NCBI GenBank assembly: GCA_031290985.1
Contig: JARLJW010000092.1
Span: 50,640-114,639, forward strand
Origin: Verrucomicrobiia bacterium
GTDB lineage: Bacteria; Verrucomicrobiota; Verrucomicrobiia; Limisphaerales; UBA11358
Reading direction: 5' to 3'
DNA: 64,000 nt
Shown here: positions 1 through 9,200 of the stretch, piece after piece
How positions within the stretch are numbered: the first letter of the stretch is position 1
How the letters are laid out: every line of letters starts with the position of its first letter
Notes under the pieces: model-generated
Seen by the model: only the letters and a program-made list of their open reading frames with translations
The model's database searches: none
What the model was told of the DNA's origin: nothing
Translations under genes and position numbers: made by a program

Positions 1-1
1 G

Positions 2-121
2 GCTGCGGATTCGCTGACGTTGAGCATTAATACAATTCGGATGAATGTGCGGCACATTTACCATAAGTTGCACGTTCACTCGCGGGCCGAAGCGGTGGCG
101 AAATACCTGGCCCGTCGCTGA
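2..121 (+). CDS. LuxR/NarL-type regulator, C-terminal HTH only (5' end outside window)
   Basis: The frame starting at base 2 gives 39 residues up to the TGA at 119-121. They read as the last helices of a LuxR-family helix-turn-helix: LSINTIRMNVRHIYHKL followed by HVHSRAEAVAKYL, which matches the family recognition helix and the conserved SRAEAVAKYL ending. The rest of the gene lies before the window. It is the C-terminal output domain of a response regulator or similar transcription factor. The regulator at 28168-28971 has a related ending, and a 20-bp palindrome follows this gene by 17 bp. Family assignment is secure; the N-terminal input domain is unseen. Confidence 0.8.
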   Translation, partial: AADSLTLSINTIRMNVRHIYHKLHVHSRAEAVAKYLARR

Positions 122-138
122 TTCTTCGCTGGCGGCCT

Positions 139-158
139 ATACGCATCATCATGCGTAT
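139..158. promoter_or_regulatory. 20-bp palindrome, candidate LuxR-type operator
   Basis: ATACGCAT, four bases, ATGCGTAT: a perfect 8+8 inverted repeat 17 bp after the truncated LuxR-type gene and about 170 bp before the next gene. The same palindrome with a different centre is at 29591-29610, and a degenerate copy is at 29372-29391. Its length and symmetry fit a dimeric LuxR/NarL binding site. It could also be a weak hairpin terminator for the upstream gene, but it lacks a T-run. Confidence 0.5.
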
Positions 159-326
159 TGTTGATTCCACCGAGTCAAGATAGGTTCTTCCACGACCCAA
201 CCAAGCATGAGCCGAAAGCTGATTAATAAGTTTGCTTGGGCAGGCAAATGATCGGTTGTCGGTGCATAGAGTTGCCTGCAAAGGCACGCAAAAGCTAAAC
301 CTCCAAAAGTCATGAATGGAATTATA

Positions 327-3300
327 ATGAACTCCCCACGCAACCCCCAAATTAAATTTGTGGCCAGCCTTTTTTTACTGGCCTTGATGCTATGCGTTAG
401 TTCCGCCCCGGCGGCACTGGTCATCACAGGCGACACGGTCAGCAACGCCAGCGGAGCCGTACCCCCTTGGACGGTGGCCACCAACAGTCTGATTGCCGGG
501 ATGCTTCCAAGCGCCAGTGATACGCCGGGAAATTTTCAGCAAAGCTATGGCCCTTACGGGACCATTATTGGCCTTCCCGCACTGACGGATGGCGTGCTGC
601 CTGGGTGCGGCGCGACCTACGGCGGCAGCGCCCAGTATGCCACCTGTGGCTATGATCATGGCGGAGGCCAGTGGCTGATCTACACGCTGCCGGCTGCCGC
701 TCATGGCTACGACATCACCAACATCACCACGTTTACTACTTGGGGAGACCAGGCCGTTTGCGGGGAAGCCTATGCCGTTTCTTATTCTACTGCCGATAAT
801 CCCACCGCCTTCATATTTTTGGGCAATGTGTATTATCAGCCCAATGGCAGTGGCGGCATGGCTAATCGGGTGCAGTGTACCGATTCGCTGGGCGGGACGA
901 TTGCGCCGAACGCGGCGGCCATCAAATTGGATTTTTTGATGCCCACGTCGGCCCTGGGGGTCAATGCTTACACTGAAATTACGGTGCAGGGGACGCCGGC
1001 GGCGGCGGTGACGGCCGTGGCGATGACCTCCAGCAACATCGACCAGGCTGGCACGTTCGATCCCAGTTCCACTTGGCCCGTTGAAAGCCCCAGTCTGATT
1101 GCCGGGATGTTGCCCAGTGCCTCCACCGGTAACCCGGCGTTGGGTGGTGGTGCTGGTGGTGGCGGCTTCCCGGTGCTGACCGATGGGGCTTTGGGACTAA
1201 CTGGCGACTCTACTACCGTGGCCTCATTGGGGAGTGGCAGTAGTGGGCCGTGCTCATCTCTGACCTATACGCTCACCAACTCCGCCAACGGAAGCGACCT
1301 CACCAACATTGTGGTCTATACCGCTTGGGGGGATTACGGTCGGGACGGGCAGGCTTATAGTATTTCGTATTCGACGGTCTCGGCACCGACGACCTTCATT
1401 CGCTTGACTGGGGCGGATTTCAATCCCGTGCTGGCTGCAAACAACGATAGTTCGGCCTGCCGGGTTAGCTTTAGCCCTTCCACCGGGGTGCTGGCCCATA
1501 ATGTTTACCGGGTGAAATTCGATTTTCCGCAACCCGACAGCCTCGATTATGGCGCTGGATCCTATCAGGAAATCATCATCCAGGGGACAAACTCGTTGCC
1601 GCCACCCGTGCCGCCGTCGCCTTATTTGGTGCAAGACACGGTGCCGGTTTATGCCCAAACCGTCGTGGGCGATCAGGTTGTCTTCACCGCCGTCTACAGT
1701 AATTCGCCACCGGCCAACCAGCAATGGCTGTTTATCAGTGGCGGCGTGACCAACATCATTTCCGGCGCCACGGGCCCGACGCTCACGCTCAATAATGTGC
1801 AGTTGACCAATAGCGGATCCTACACTTTGAAGGCCGTCAATGCGACCAATGGCGCGGCCGCCCCCTCCTATAGCACATTGGCCACGCTCACTGTCGCGAC
1901 CAACGGATTGGTGCCGGTCCGCAATATTCTGACCACGGTGTCCAGTCAGACCTCGGACGGCACGGGCTTTGTCCCAAGTTGGCCGTTGGCCACGAACAGC
2001 CTGTTGGCTGGTTTGGCCACCACCACTGAAGTAGGAGATTTTACACAGTCCGGAGCCAGCAGCGGAACCGCCGTGTTGACTGATGGCATCATTGGGCCGG
2101 TGAGCGCTGACCCCGGCTGGGAATCCCTTTTTACCACGGCTGGCTTAAACTGGAATGGTACCGGCGGCCAATCGCTGATTTATACGCTTCCGGCCAACGC
2201 TTATGGCTATAACCTCACAAATATAACTGTTTTCAGCGGCTGGGAAAACAACACGCGTGACGCACAATCCTATAATGTGTCTTATGCCACCGCGGATAAT
2301 CCGACGTCATTCATTTCGTTGGGAACCGTTGAAATTAATCCGTCGATGCTCAACTATCCTACCGCCAACCGGGTCATGCTGACCGCCGCTACTGGCACCG
2401 TCATCGCCCCCAATGTGGCGGCGTTGAGGTTCGACTTTAGTGCTCCATTTGTGGAGAACGGCTATGCCGGTTATATGGAAATCACGGCGCAAGGGCCGGC
2501 TGCCACGACAGTGACCGCCCCGCCCCTTCTCATAATGACGGACACCCAGCCTAATCTTCCCGCCGCCACCGCTCCCACGTGGACGATTGAAACGAACAGC
2601 CTGATTGCAGGGCGATTGCCCAGCAGCGTCGGGCCGGGCAGTTTTACGGCTGATGGCATGGTAGGGGGGCCGGCCAATCTCACCGATGGAACTTTTGGAT
2701 CTGCTGACGCGAAGTCGTCGTATGCATCTTGCGGGTATGGAGAATACTCCCCCGGACAGACGGCCATACAGTCGCTGACCTACACGCTCACCAATGCGAC
2801 TCTCACCAATATCGTGGTTTACTCCGGTTGGACGGATTTCGGCCGGCAGGGCCAGTTCTACGATGTATATTATTCCACAATATCCGCCCCCACAACCTTT
2901 GTGCTGTTGACGAGCATTTGGTTGAATTCACCGTTTGTATTCGGCGGGGCCAATGCCCACCGGGTGGACATCAGCACCTCGACGGGCGCGGCGCTGGCCA
3001 CCAATGTCGCCGCCGTGAAGTTTGACTTTGCGCCGCAATCTGACGCCAACATTGACTACGGCTTTTCGGGCTATGCGGAATTAGTCTTGCAAGGCACCAA
3101 TCAGCCGGGGGCAGTTGTTCCCGTGCTGCCGACGCTGTCGAATCCGGCTGTCTCCGGTGGCAGCTTGATCCTGAAGGGCACGGGCGGCACGCCGGCGGGT
3201 TACTCCTACACCTGGCTGACCGCGACCAACTTGACCACCCCGTTGACCAATTGGACGGTCAGCGTCAGTGGCACGTTGGATGGCGCGGGCAATTTGTCGA

Positions 3301-3359
3301 ACGCCATCCCGATCAATGTCACCAACCCTGCCAGTTTCTTTAAATTGCGCATGCCCTGA
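327..3359 (+). CDS. Secreted multidomain protein with four discoidin-like domains and an Ig-like domain
   Basis: A 1010-residue exported protein. An N-terminal signal peptide (hydrophobic FVASLFLLALMLCVSS, then SAPAA) is followed by four homologous domains of about 195 residues, with an Ig-like domain between copies 2 and 3 (about residues 435-525). Each copy has SLIAG.LPS, LTDG, YTL..GY..TNI, YSGW.D.GR.GQ.Y, VSYST..PT and ends with FDF....Y.EI.VQG. This resembles an F5/8-type galactose-binding jelly roll, so glycan binding is inferred. The last 70 residues form a module ending FFKLRMP that recurs in other secreted proteins here. An ATG at 312 is possible; I prefer 327 because GGA precedes it at suitable spacing and it gives a shorter signal n-region. 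A strong hairpin follows. No catalytic motif was seen. Confidence 0.8.
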   Translation: MNSPRNPQIKFVASLFLLALMLCVSSAPAALVITGDTVSNASGAVPPWTVATNSLIAGMLPSASDTPGNFQQSYGPYGTIIGLPALTDGVLPGCGATYGGSAQYATCGYDHGGGQWLIYTLPAAAHGYDITNITTFTTWGDQAVCGEAYAVSYSTADNPTAFIFLGNVYYQPNGSGGMANRVQCTDSLGGTIAPNAAAIKLDFLMPTSALGVNAYTEITVQGTPAAAVTAVAMTSSNIDQAGTFDPSSTWPVESPSLIAGMLPSASTGNPALGGGAGGGGFPVLTDGALGLTGDSTTVASLGSGSSGPCSSLTYTLTNSANGSDLTNIVVYTAWGDYGRDGQAYSISYSTVSAPTTFIRLTGADFNPVLAANNDSSACRVSFSPSTGVLAHNVYRVKFDFPQPDSLDYGAGSYQEIIIQGTNSLPPPVPPSPYLVQDTVPVYAQTVVGDQVVFTAVYSNSPPANQQWLFISGGVTNIISGATGPTLTLNNVQLTNSGSYTLKAVNATNGAAAPSYSTLATLTVATNGLVPVRNILTTVSSQTSDGTGFVPSWPLATNSLLAGLATTTEVGDFTQSGASSGTAVLTDGIIGPVSADPGWESLFTTAGLNWNGTGGQSLIYTLPANAYGYNLTNITVFSGWENNTRDAQSYNVSYATADNPTSFISLGTVEINPSMLNYPTANRVMLTAATGTVIAPNVAALRFDFSAPFVENGYAGYMEITAQGPAATTVTAPPLLIMTDTQPNLPAATAPTWTIETNSLIAGRLPSSVGPGSFTADGMVGGPANLTDGTFGSADAKSSYASCGYGEYSPGQTAIQSLTYTLTNATLTNIVVYSGWTDFGRQGQFYDVYYSTISAPTTFVLLTSIWLNSPFVFGGANAHRVDISTSTGAALATNVAAVKFDFAPQSDANIDYGFSGYAELVLQGTNQPGAVVPVLPTLSNPAVSGGSLILKGTGGTPAGYSYTWLTATNLTTPLTNWTVSVSGTLDGAGNLSNAIPINVTNPASFFKLRMP

Positions 3360-3389
3360 GGTGACAGAACCGGGAGAACAAGGCAGCCG

Positions 3390-3413
3390 GCCCGGGGGCT
3401 TTTGCCCCCGGGC
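3390..3413 (+). terminator. GC-rich hairpin after the discoidin-repeat gene
   Basis: A 10-bp perfect stem GCCCGGGGGC with a TTTT loop lies 31 bp after the stop codon of the preceding gene. The T-run after it is short (GTTTGG), so it may act as a stabilising 3' hairpin rather than a classic Rho-independent terminator. Confidence 0.65.
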
Positions 3414-3517
3414 GTTTGGCTGGCAGCTCGGCTTTGAAATGTTTGCAAAGTGTGTCATGTAAACCAGCGTTGGCGGCCGGTTGGAATCAACCTTTGGAAA
3501 ACTGACAAAACATAATT

Positions 3518-3793
3518 GTGAAATCAAAATATGTCATCATTGAGCGTAATGGGGATGAGGCCGTGATTGTGTTCTCGCCCTTTCTCCTGCACCAGGACGT
3601 GGTGGGAAATCACAAAATAAAATCCGCCGGCTATTGTGAGTTAAGTGTGCATGGACGATGGATTGTGAGCGGCGTGTCGCTCACCTTGCAGCTCCACTCC
3701 AGGCCCGAAGATGAGGAAATCTTGAACCGGCACTTGTTAAACAAGCGGCCATCGCATTTTGCCAATCAACCAATAAGCCGGCCGGCAATGTAG
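3518..3793 (+). CDS. Small conserved-looking protein of unknown function
   Basis: Encodes 91 residues starting MKSKYVIIERNGDEAVIVFS, from a GTG codon. It has no signal peptide or membrane segment. The central part (FLLHQDVVGNHKIKSAGYCEL, then VSLTLQLHSRPEDEEIL) is compact and balanced, with a low-complexity-free composition typical of a folded cytoplasmic protein. It lies 158 bp after the repeat protein and 22 bp before the prepilin-like gene in the same direction, so it may share its transcript. I recall similar short proteins beside prepilin-like genes in Verrucomicrobiota, but no function is known to me. Confidence 0.6.
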   Translation: MKSKYVIIERNGDEAVIVFSPFLLHQDVVGNHKIKSAGYCELSVHGRWIVSGVSLTLQLHSRPEDEEILNRHLLNKRPSHFANQPISRPAM

Positions 3794-3815
3794 CCATAAA
3801 GCAACAAATTACAAA

Positions 3816-4673
3816 ATGAGTATCGTAAATTCAAATAAACCGATGGTTGGGGCAAGGGTCCGGCCGCAGAAGGCATTTACCTTGATTGAACTATTGGTGG
3901 TCATCGCCATCATCGCCATTCTGGCCGCCTTGCTGCTGCCGGCCTTGGCTCAGGCCAAGAAAAAGGCCACCGGCATGAGCTGCCTTAGTAATTCACGGCA
4001 ATTGACGCTGGCGGCGCATGTTTATTCCTTGGACAATATTGACGCCATTCCGCCCAATGGAACGAACGACCTTATGAGTTGGGTGGGAGGAAATATGCAA
4101 TTGGATGTGGAAGTCACCAACGTCATCCCCATCCGCAACTCCCGGCTATATCCCATTATTAAATCGGATGCGGTCTATCATTGTCCGGCGGACAATGGCA
4201 GTGTTGTTGATTCTGCTGGTGTGAGTTTGGGTGCGCCCCGGGTGCGCGATTATTCCCAGAGCGGCATGATGGGCGATAATGTCGCAGCCCGCGGTGACCA
4301 TCCCGGCATCAAGGAGAACCTCAAGTTCACCTCGATCCGTGACCCCAGTCCGGCGGCCGCCTTTCTTTATGTGGATGAACAGGCAGATCCCGCTCGTATC
4401 ACTCAGCAGTATAGCAGCATTGATGACGGTTATTATTACGTTGTGTATAATTACACCGGGCCAAACTGGGTGAATGTGCCCGCCAGCCGGCATGGTAACT
4501 ACGCGCAGTTCTCCTATGCCGACGGTCATTCAGGCAAAATGAAGTGGTTGCGGCCCCAAACCCAGTATCTGCATGGCCTCGGTCAAACAGCCCCGGCGGG
4601 AATGAAAGGCGATCCGGATCTGCAACAAGTGTGGAACGCAACGTATGCCCAGGGCGGCGGACCGGCGTGGTAA
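3816..4673 (+). CDS. Prepilin-like secreted protein with H-X9-DG motif
   Basis: A 285-residue type II pseudopilin-like protein. The type IV prepilin signal is textbook: basic leader, then A20-FTLIELLVVIAIIAILAALLLP with Glu at +5 of the mature chain. Cleavage would fall between Ala20 and Phe21; Ala at -1 in place of Gly is common in this phylum. Near the C-terminus is the H-X9-DG signature (RHGNYAQFSYADGH), which defines a prepilin-processing-associated family abundant in Planctomycetes and Verrucomicrobiota. Such proteins are probably assembled or exported by a type II/IV-pilus-like machine, but individual roles are unknown. The GH30 gene follows within 50 bp, so the two may be cotranscribed. 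Confidence 0.88.
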   Translation: MSIVNSNKPMVGARVRPQKAFTLIELLVVIAIIAILAALLLPALAQAKKKATGMSCLSNSRQLTLAAHVYSLDNIDAIPPNGTNDLMSWVGGNMQLDVEVTNVIPIRNSRLYPIIKSDAVYHCPADNGSVVDSAGVSLGAPRVRDYSQSGMMGDNVAARGDHPGIKENLKFTSIRDPSPAAAFLYVDEQADPARITQQYSSIDDGYYYVVYNYTGPNWVNVPASRHGNYAQFSYADGHSGKMKWLRPQTQYLHGLGQTAPAGMKGDPDLQQVWNATYAQGGGPAW

Positions 4674-4720
4674 GCGTCGTGATGAGCTTTCTCTTACCCG
4701 TATTGCCAGGAAAAAATATC

Positions 4721-6229
4721 GTGAATGATAAAATATCCTCCAACCTGATGAGGGCATTCATCAGCGGTCGGTTTTTTATCAATCAGCACCCGCGCTTGGT
4801 TTACTTGGCTGCGGCCGTTAGCTTAAGCGGAGTATTGGCGGCGGATGGCGAAGCCACCTCGCTGAGCAGTTCCCCGCCGGCAAGCTTTCGCACGATTCTG
4901 ACCGTCAAGGACACCGCCGCACGTTTGACGGAGCAGCCCGTGCTGCCGCTTGGCCGGACGGCGGACGGCTCCATTGCCACCATCTTTATTGATCCAGCCA
5001 GGCAGTTCCAAACGATCGAAGGATTTGGCGGGGCGTTCACCGAGGCGGCGGCGGTTACCTGGCGCAAAATGGGACCGACCAACCAGCAGGCCATCATCAA
5101 CGCCTATTTCGATTCCGCCACCGGTCACGGCTACACGCTTTGCCGGACGCATATCAACAGTTGCGATTTTTCAACCAGCAACTATGCCTACGACGAGGTG
5201 GCCGGCGATACGGAGTTGAAGCATTTTTCCATCGCCCGCGACCAGCAGGCATTGTTGCCGATGATCCGGGCGGCGCTCGCGGCCAGCAAGACGCCTTTCA
5301 AACTCTTCGCCACGCCCTGGAGTCCGCCGGCGTGGATGAAGACCAACGGCGAGATGAACCACGGAGGAAAATTAAAACCTGAATATCGCCAGGCGTGGGC
5401 CGACTACTTCGTCCGGTATATTCAGGAATATAAAAAGCAGGGCGTAAGCCTCTGGGGCTTGACCACGCAAAACGAACCGGAAGCAAACTCGCCTTGGGAC
5501 AACTGTCTCTATTCGCCGGTGGAACAACGCGATTTCATCCGGGATTATCTGGGGCCCACCCTGCAGCGGGCGCGCTTGCAAAATGTAAAGATCATGGCGT
5601 GGGATCATAACCGCGATGACATGGTGGAATATGCCGACGTGATTTACGCCGATCCGGTGGCGAGCAGTTTCATCTGGGGCACGGCGTATCATTGGTATTC
5701 CGACGGGGCGTTTCAGAACATGGCGTTGCATCACGATGCCTGGCCGGAGAAGCCGCTGCTTGCGACGGAAGCGTGCCAGGACAATGGCCCGCACATTGGT
5801 GAATGGAACCCGGGCGAACGCTATGGCTCGGCCATTATCAGTGATCTGAACCGCTGGTCATTGGGCTGGGTGGATTGGAACCTGGTTCTGGACGAACAAG
5901 GCGGCCCCAACCACGCGAATAATTTTTGTGGCGCGCCCATCATCGCCGATACCAAGAACGACAAGCTGCTGTTTCAAAGCTCTTATTATTACCTGGGACA
6001 CTTTGCCCGCTACATCCGGCCCGGCGCGAAGCGGATCCTGTGCTCAGCTTCGCAGAACAACATCGAGGCTACGGCCTGCATCAACCCCGATGGAACCGTG
6101 GCGGTCGTCGTTCTGAACCGCAGCGATGACGCGGTCCGATATAATTTAAAGAGCCGCCATACTGCCACCCCGGTTTCCCTGCCGGCGCATTCCATTGCGA
6201 CCTATCTGCTCAAGGAACCCGAACTCTAA
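4721..6229 (+). CDS. Glycoside hydrolase family 30, glucosylceramidase-like
   Basis: A 502-residue secreted retaining hydrolase. GH30 landmarks appear in order: QTIEGFGGAFTEAAA, CRTHINSCDFS, FATPWSPPAWMKTNG, acid/base Glu252 in TTQNEPEAN, nucleophile Glu350 in LLATEACQDN, then GWVDWNLVLDEQGGPNH and YYYLGHFARYIRPGAKR. This pattern matches the GBA-like GH30 subfamily; members act on beta-glucosyl, beta-1,6-glucan or related substrates, so the exact specificity is open. The open frame extends back into the prepilin gene. I chose GTG 4721 because AGG lies about 10 bp upstream; ATG 4682 and ATG 4748 are alternatives. A signal peptide (LVYLAAAVSLSGVLAADG) follows an unusually long basic n-region. 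Confidence 0.9.
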   Translation: MNDKISSNLMRAFISGRFFINQHPRLVYLAAAVSLSGVLAADGEATSLSSSPPASFRTILTVKDTAARLTEQPVLPLGRTADGSIATIFIDPARQFQTIEGFGGAFTEAAAVTWRKMGPTNQQAIINAYFDSATGHGYTLCRTHINSCDFSTSNYAYDEVAGDTELKHFSIARDQQALLPMIRAALAASKTPFKLFATPWSPPAWMKTNGEMNHGGKLKPEYRQAWADYFVRYIQEYKKQGVSLWGLTTQNEPEANSPWDNCLYSPVEQRDFIRDYLGPTLQRARLQNVKIMAWDHNRDDMVEYADVIYADPVASSFIWGTAYHWYSDGAFQNMALHHDAWPEKPLLATEACQDNGPHIGEWNPGERYGSAIISDLNRWSLGWVDWNLVLDEQGGPNHANNFCGAPIIADTKNDKLLFQSSYYYLGHFARYIRPGAKRILCSASQNNIEATACINPDGTVAVVVLNRSDDAVRYNLKSRHTATPVSLPAHSIATYLLKEPEL

Positions 6230-6297
6230 ATCGTGTGCCGAGCAGGCATATTACATAACAACTGAGGAAAGTCGTTCCCACCGATGCCCGCCTTTAA

Positions 6298-9200
6298 ATG
6301 AAAATGCGCACCCACTTCATTAAAATTCCATGCCTTCCCAGAATGAAAGTTTTGGCCCGCCTGTTTTTGACGGCCGTGATGCTCGGCGTTAACTCCGCCT
6401 CGGCGGCCCTGATTATTATCACGACCTCAACCAACCAGAGCAGTCCTTTTATACCCAACTGGCCGGTGGCCACCGACAGCCTGATTGCGGGGATGTCCCC
6501 CAGTTCCGTGGGAGCTGGCAGTTTTACGCAAAACTATGGTGGCGGGGCCGGAGGGGGTGTTGCCAAGCTGACGGATGGAGCATTGGGGCAGGCGAGTGGC
6601 GATGCCGGTCCGGATGCTACCTGTGGTTACGATAATGGGGCAGGCGCTTATGTTATCTACACGCTGCCGGCCACCCCTAATGGCTATAACATTACCAACA
6701 TCACTACTTACGCCGGTTGGCAAGATAATGCCCTTGCCGGGCAACAATATGCCGTTTCTTATTCCACCCAGGACAATCCCACTTCCTTTGTATTTTTGAC
6801 CTTTGTCAATTATGCCCCCGCCGGCAGCACCCCAACCGCCAGCCGGGTGGTGCTGGCCGGTTTCCTGGGCGGGACGATTGCCGCCAACGTGGCCGCCATC
6901 AAGTTTGATTTTACCACGCCCCTGGATCTGCCTTACGGGGTGGAAGCTTACGATGAAATTACAGTGGAGGGGACGCCGGCGGCGACGCTGACGCCGCAAC
7001 CCGTGGTGATAACGACCAGCAACCAAAACAGCGGGAGTACGTTTGTTCCCAGTTGGACCGTCGAAACCGGCAGCCTGATCGCCGGGGTGGCTCCCAGTGT
7101 CACGATCGGTGACCCGACCGTAAGCCCCACGGCCGGCACCCCGTTTGCGGGTGCCAGCGCCCTGACGGACGGGAACTTGGGTGTCACAGGTGATTATTCC
7201 AACTGTGCGGCCCTGGGGAGTGGCGGCGGGGCATGTGCATCGCTAATTTATACGCTAACCGGGTCCACCAACGGATATGACCTCACCAATATCGTGACTT
7301 ATACCGGCTGGATAGATTATGGCCGGGACGGGCAATTTTACACCGTATCTTATTCTACGGTCGCGCTGCCAACCATCTATGTTCCTTTGACAACCGTGGA
7401 ATGCAATGCCTATTTAAATCCACTTGCGACTGCGTCGGCCAACCGGGTGGCCATCACCAGCAAGAACGGGGTGCTCGCCAAGAATGTTTACCGGCTGAAA
7501 TTCGATTTCCCGCAAGATAACTCCATTGATTACGGTTTTGGGGCCTATACGGAAATTGTTGTACAGGGAACGAAGTCAGCACCGTTGCCGGTTACGGTGA
7601 GCCTCAATCATTTTCCAAAGCCCATGCAGTTGTATCAACGCAATCTAACCAATGGCCTGGCCAATGTGTTGGTGGATGGTTCCGTCACCAGCACGGGAGC
7701 CACGCAGGTCGTCGTGTCCGTTTTGCGCAACGGCGCTCTCTATACTAACGTGAGCCAGTCGCTGACCTATGCGAATGGGGTCGCGCCATTCTCAATCACT
7801 TCGTCCATCTTGGCGGAACTGGCCAGTTACAGTTTTACGATCTGCGTTGTGCGGGGCGGAACCAACTATCTGGTTGTCAGTGCCAATGACGTGGTGGCGG
7901 GCGATGCTTTTATGATCAACGGCCAGTCGAATGCCGAGGCGGGCATGCGCAGCGGAAGCGCCAACGGCAATCAGCATCCTTACTTGCGCTCTTTCGGTAC
8001 GCGCGACGAGAATGGCGCAACCGTCGGCGCCGATTTGAACTGGCATCTGGCCGAGGGCGATGCGGTTACCGGTCCGGGCGCGGTTGGTCAATGGGGCCTG
8101 CGTTTGGGCCGCTTGATCATTGACACTTATGGGATTCCCGTGGCCATTATTAATGGGTCGCATGGCGGCTGGCCGATCACCTCATTCCAAAGGAATGATG
8201 CCAACCCGCAGGACCTGAACACGGACTACGGCCGGACACTGTATCGGGCGACGCAAGCCGGCTTGCAGAACGGATTGCGCGCCATTCTTTGGTATCAGGG
8301 CGAGTCGGACATGAGTGATGCCGACGCCCATGAAAAAGGCTGGACCGCCCTGCACGGCAACTGGCTCACCGACTATGCTGCGGTCAGGAAATTCTATGTC
8401 TTTCAATTGCATGTCGGCTGCTATGTCTCCCAGTTCGACACCGATTTGCGCAACCGTCAGCGGCTTCTCGCGGATCACTTCAACGATGTCGAAGTAATGG
8501 CCACCTCCGCCGTTGGCACGTATAGTGACGATTGCCACTATCCTTACGTTGGCGGCTACGAGTTGCACGCGACCAACATCTTCCGCCTGGTCCGGCGCGA
8601 CCTCTACGCTGCCGCGCCGCAAAATAACATCGAAGCGCCGAACCCATATTATGCCTGCTTCAGTGCTCCGGCGCACAATCAGATTACCCTGGTCATGCGC
8701 AATGCCAATGATACGCTCACTTTTTCCTCCGGGGCCGAGGCTGATTTCCGGCTGGAAGGTTCATCCGTTGTTGTCACCAGTGGTGCGGCAGTTGGCAACA
8801 AGCTGGTCCTCACGTTAAGTGGTGATGCCAGCGCGGCCACCGGTCTCAGCTATGGCGCGCATGACGGAGCGCCGGCTCCCACGGTGGTCAATGCCAATGG
8901 TGTCGGCTTGCTGGCATTCTACAACCTGCCCATTCAGCCGGGCAATGGTGCATCCGGTGTGCCGACCAAGGTTGCCAGCCTGGCCATTTCCGCCAATCGC
9001 GTTGATATAACTTGGGCGGCCGCCACCAACGTTGCGGAATATTTGATCCGCCGCAATGGCGTCATCATCGGCCAAACGCCACTTACTGTGTTCAGTGATT
9101 CGACCGTCACCTCCGGTCCGGTTTACACCTATGACGTTGCCGCCATCGGCCTGGTTTCCACATCGGCCTGGTCCTCCGTGACGAGCGTGACGACGCTGCC

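Noticed and set aside
27..484. Two overlapping minus-strand open frames at the left edge
   Set aside because: They overlap the LuxR-type C-terminus and the signal peptide region of the following gene, and encode no recognisable sequence.
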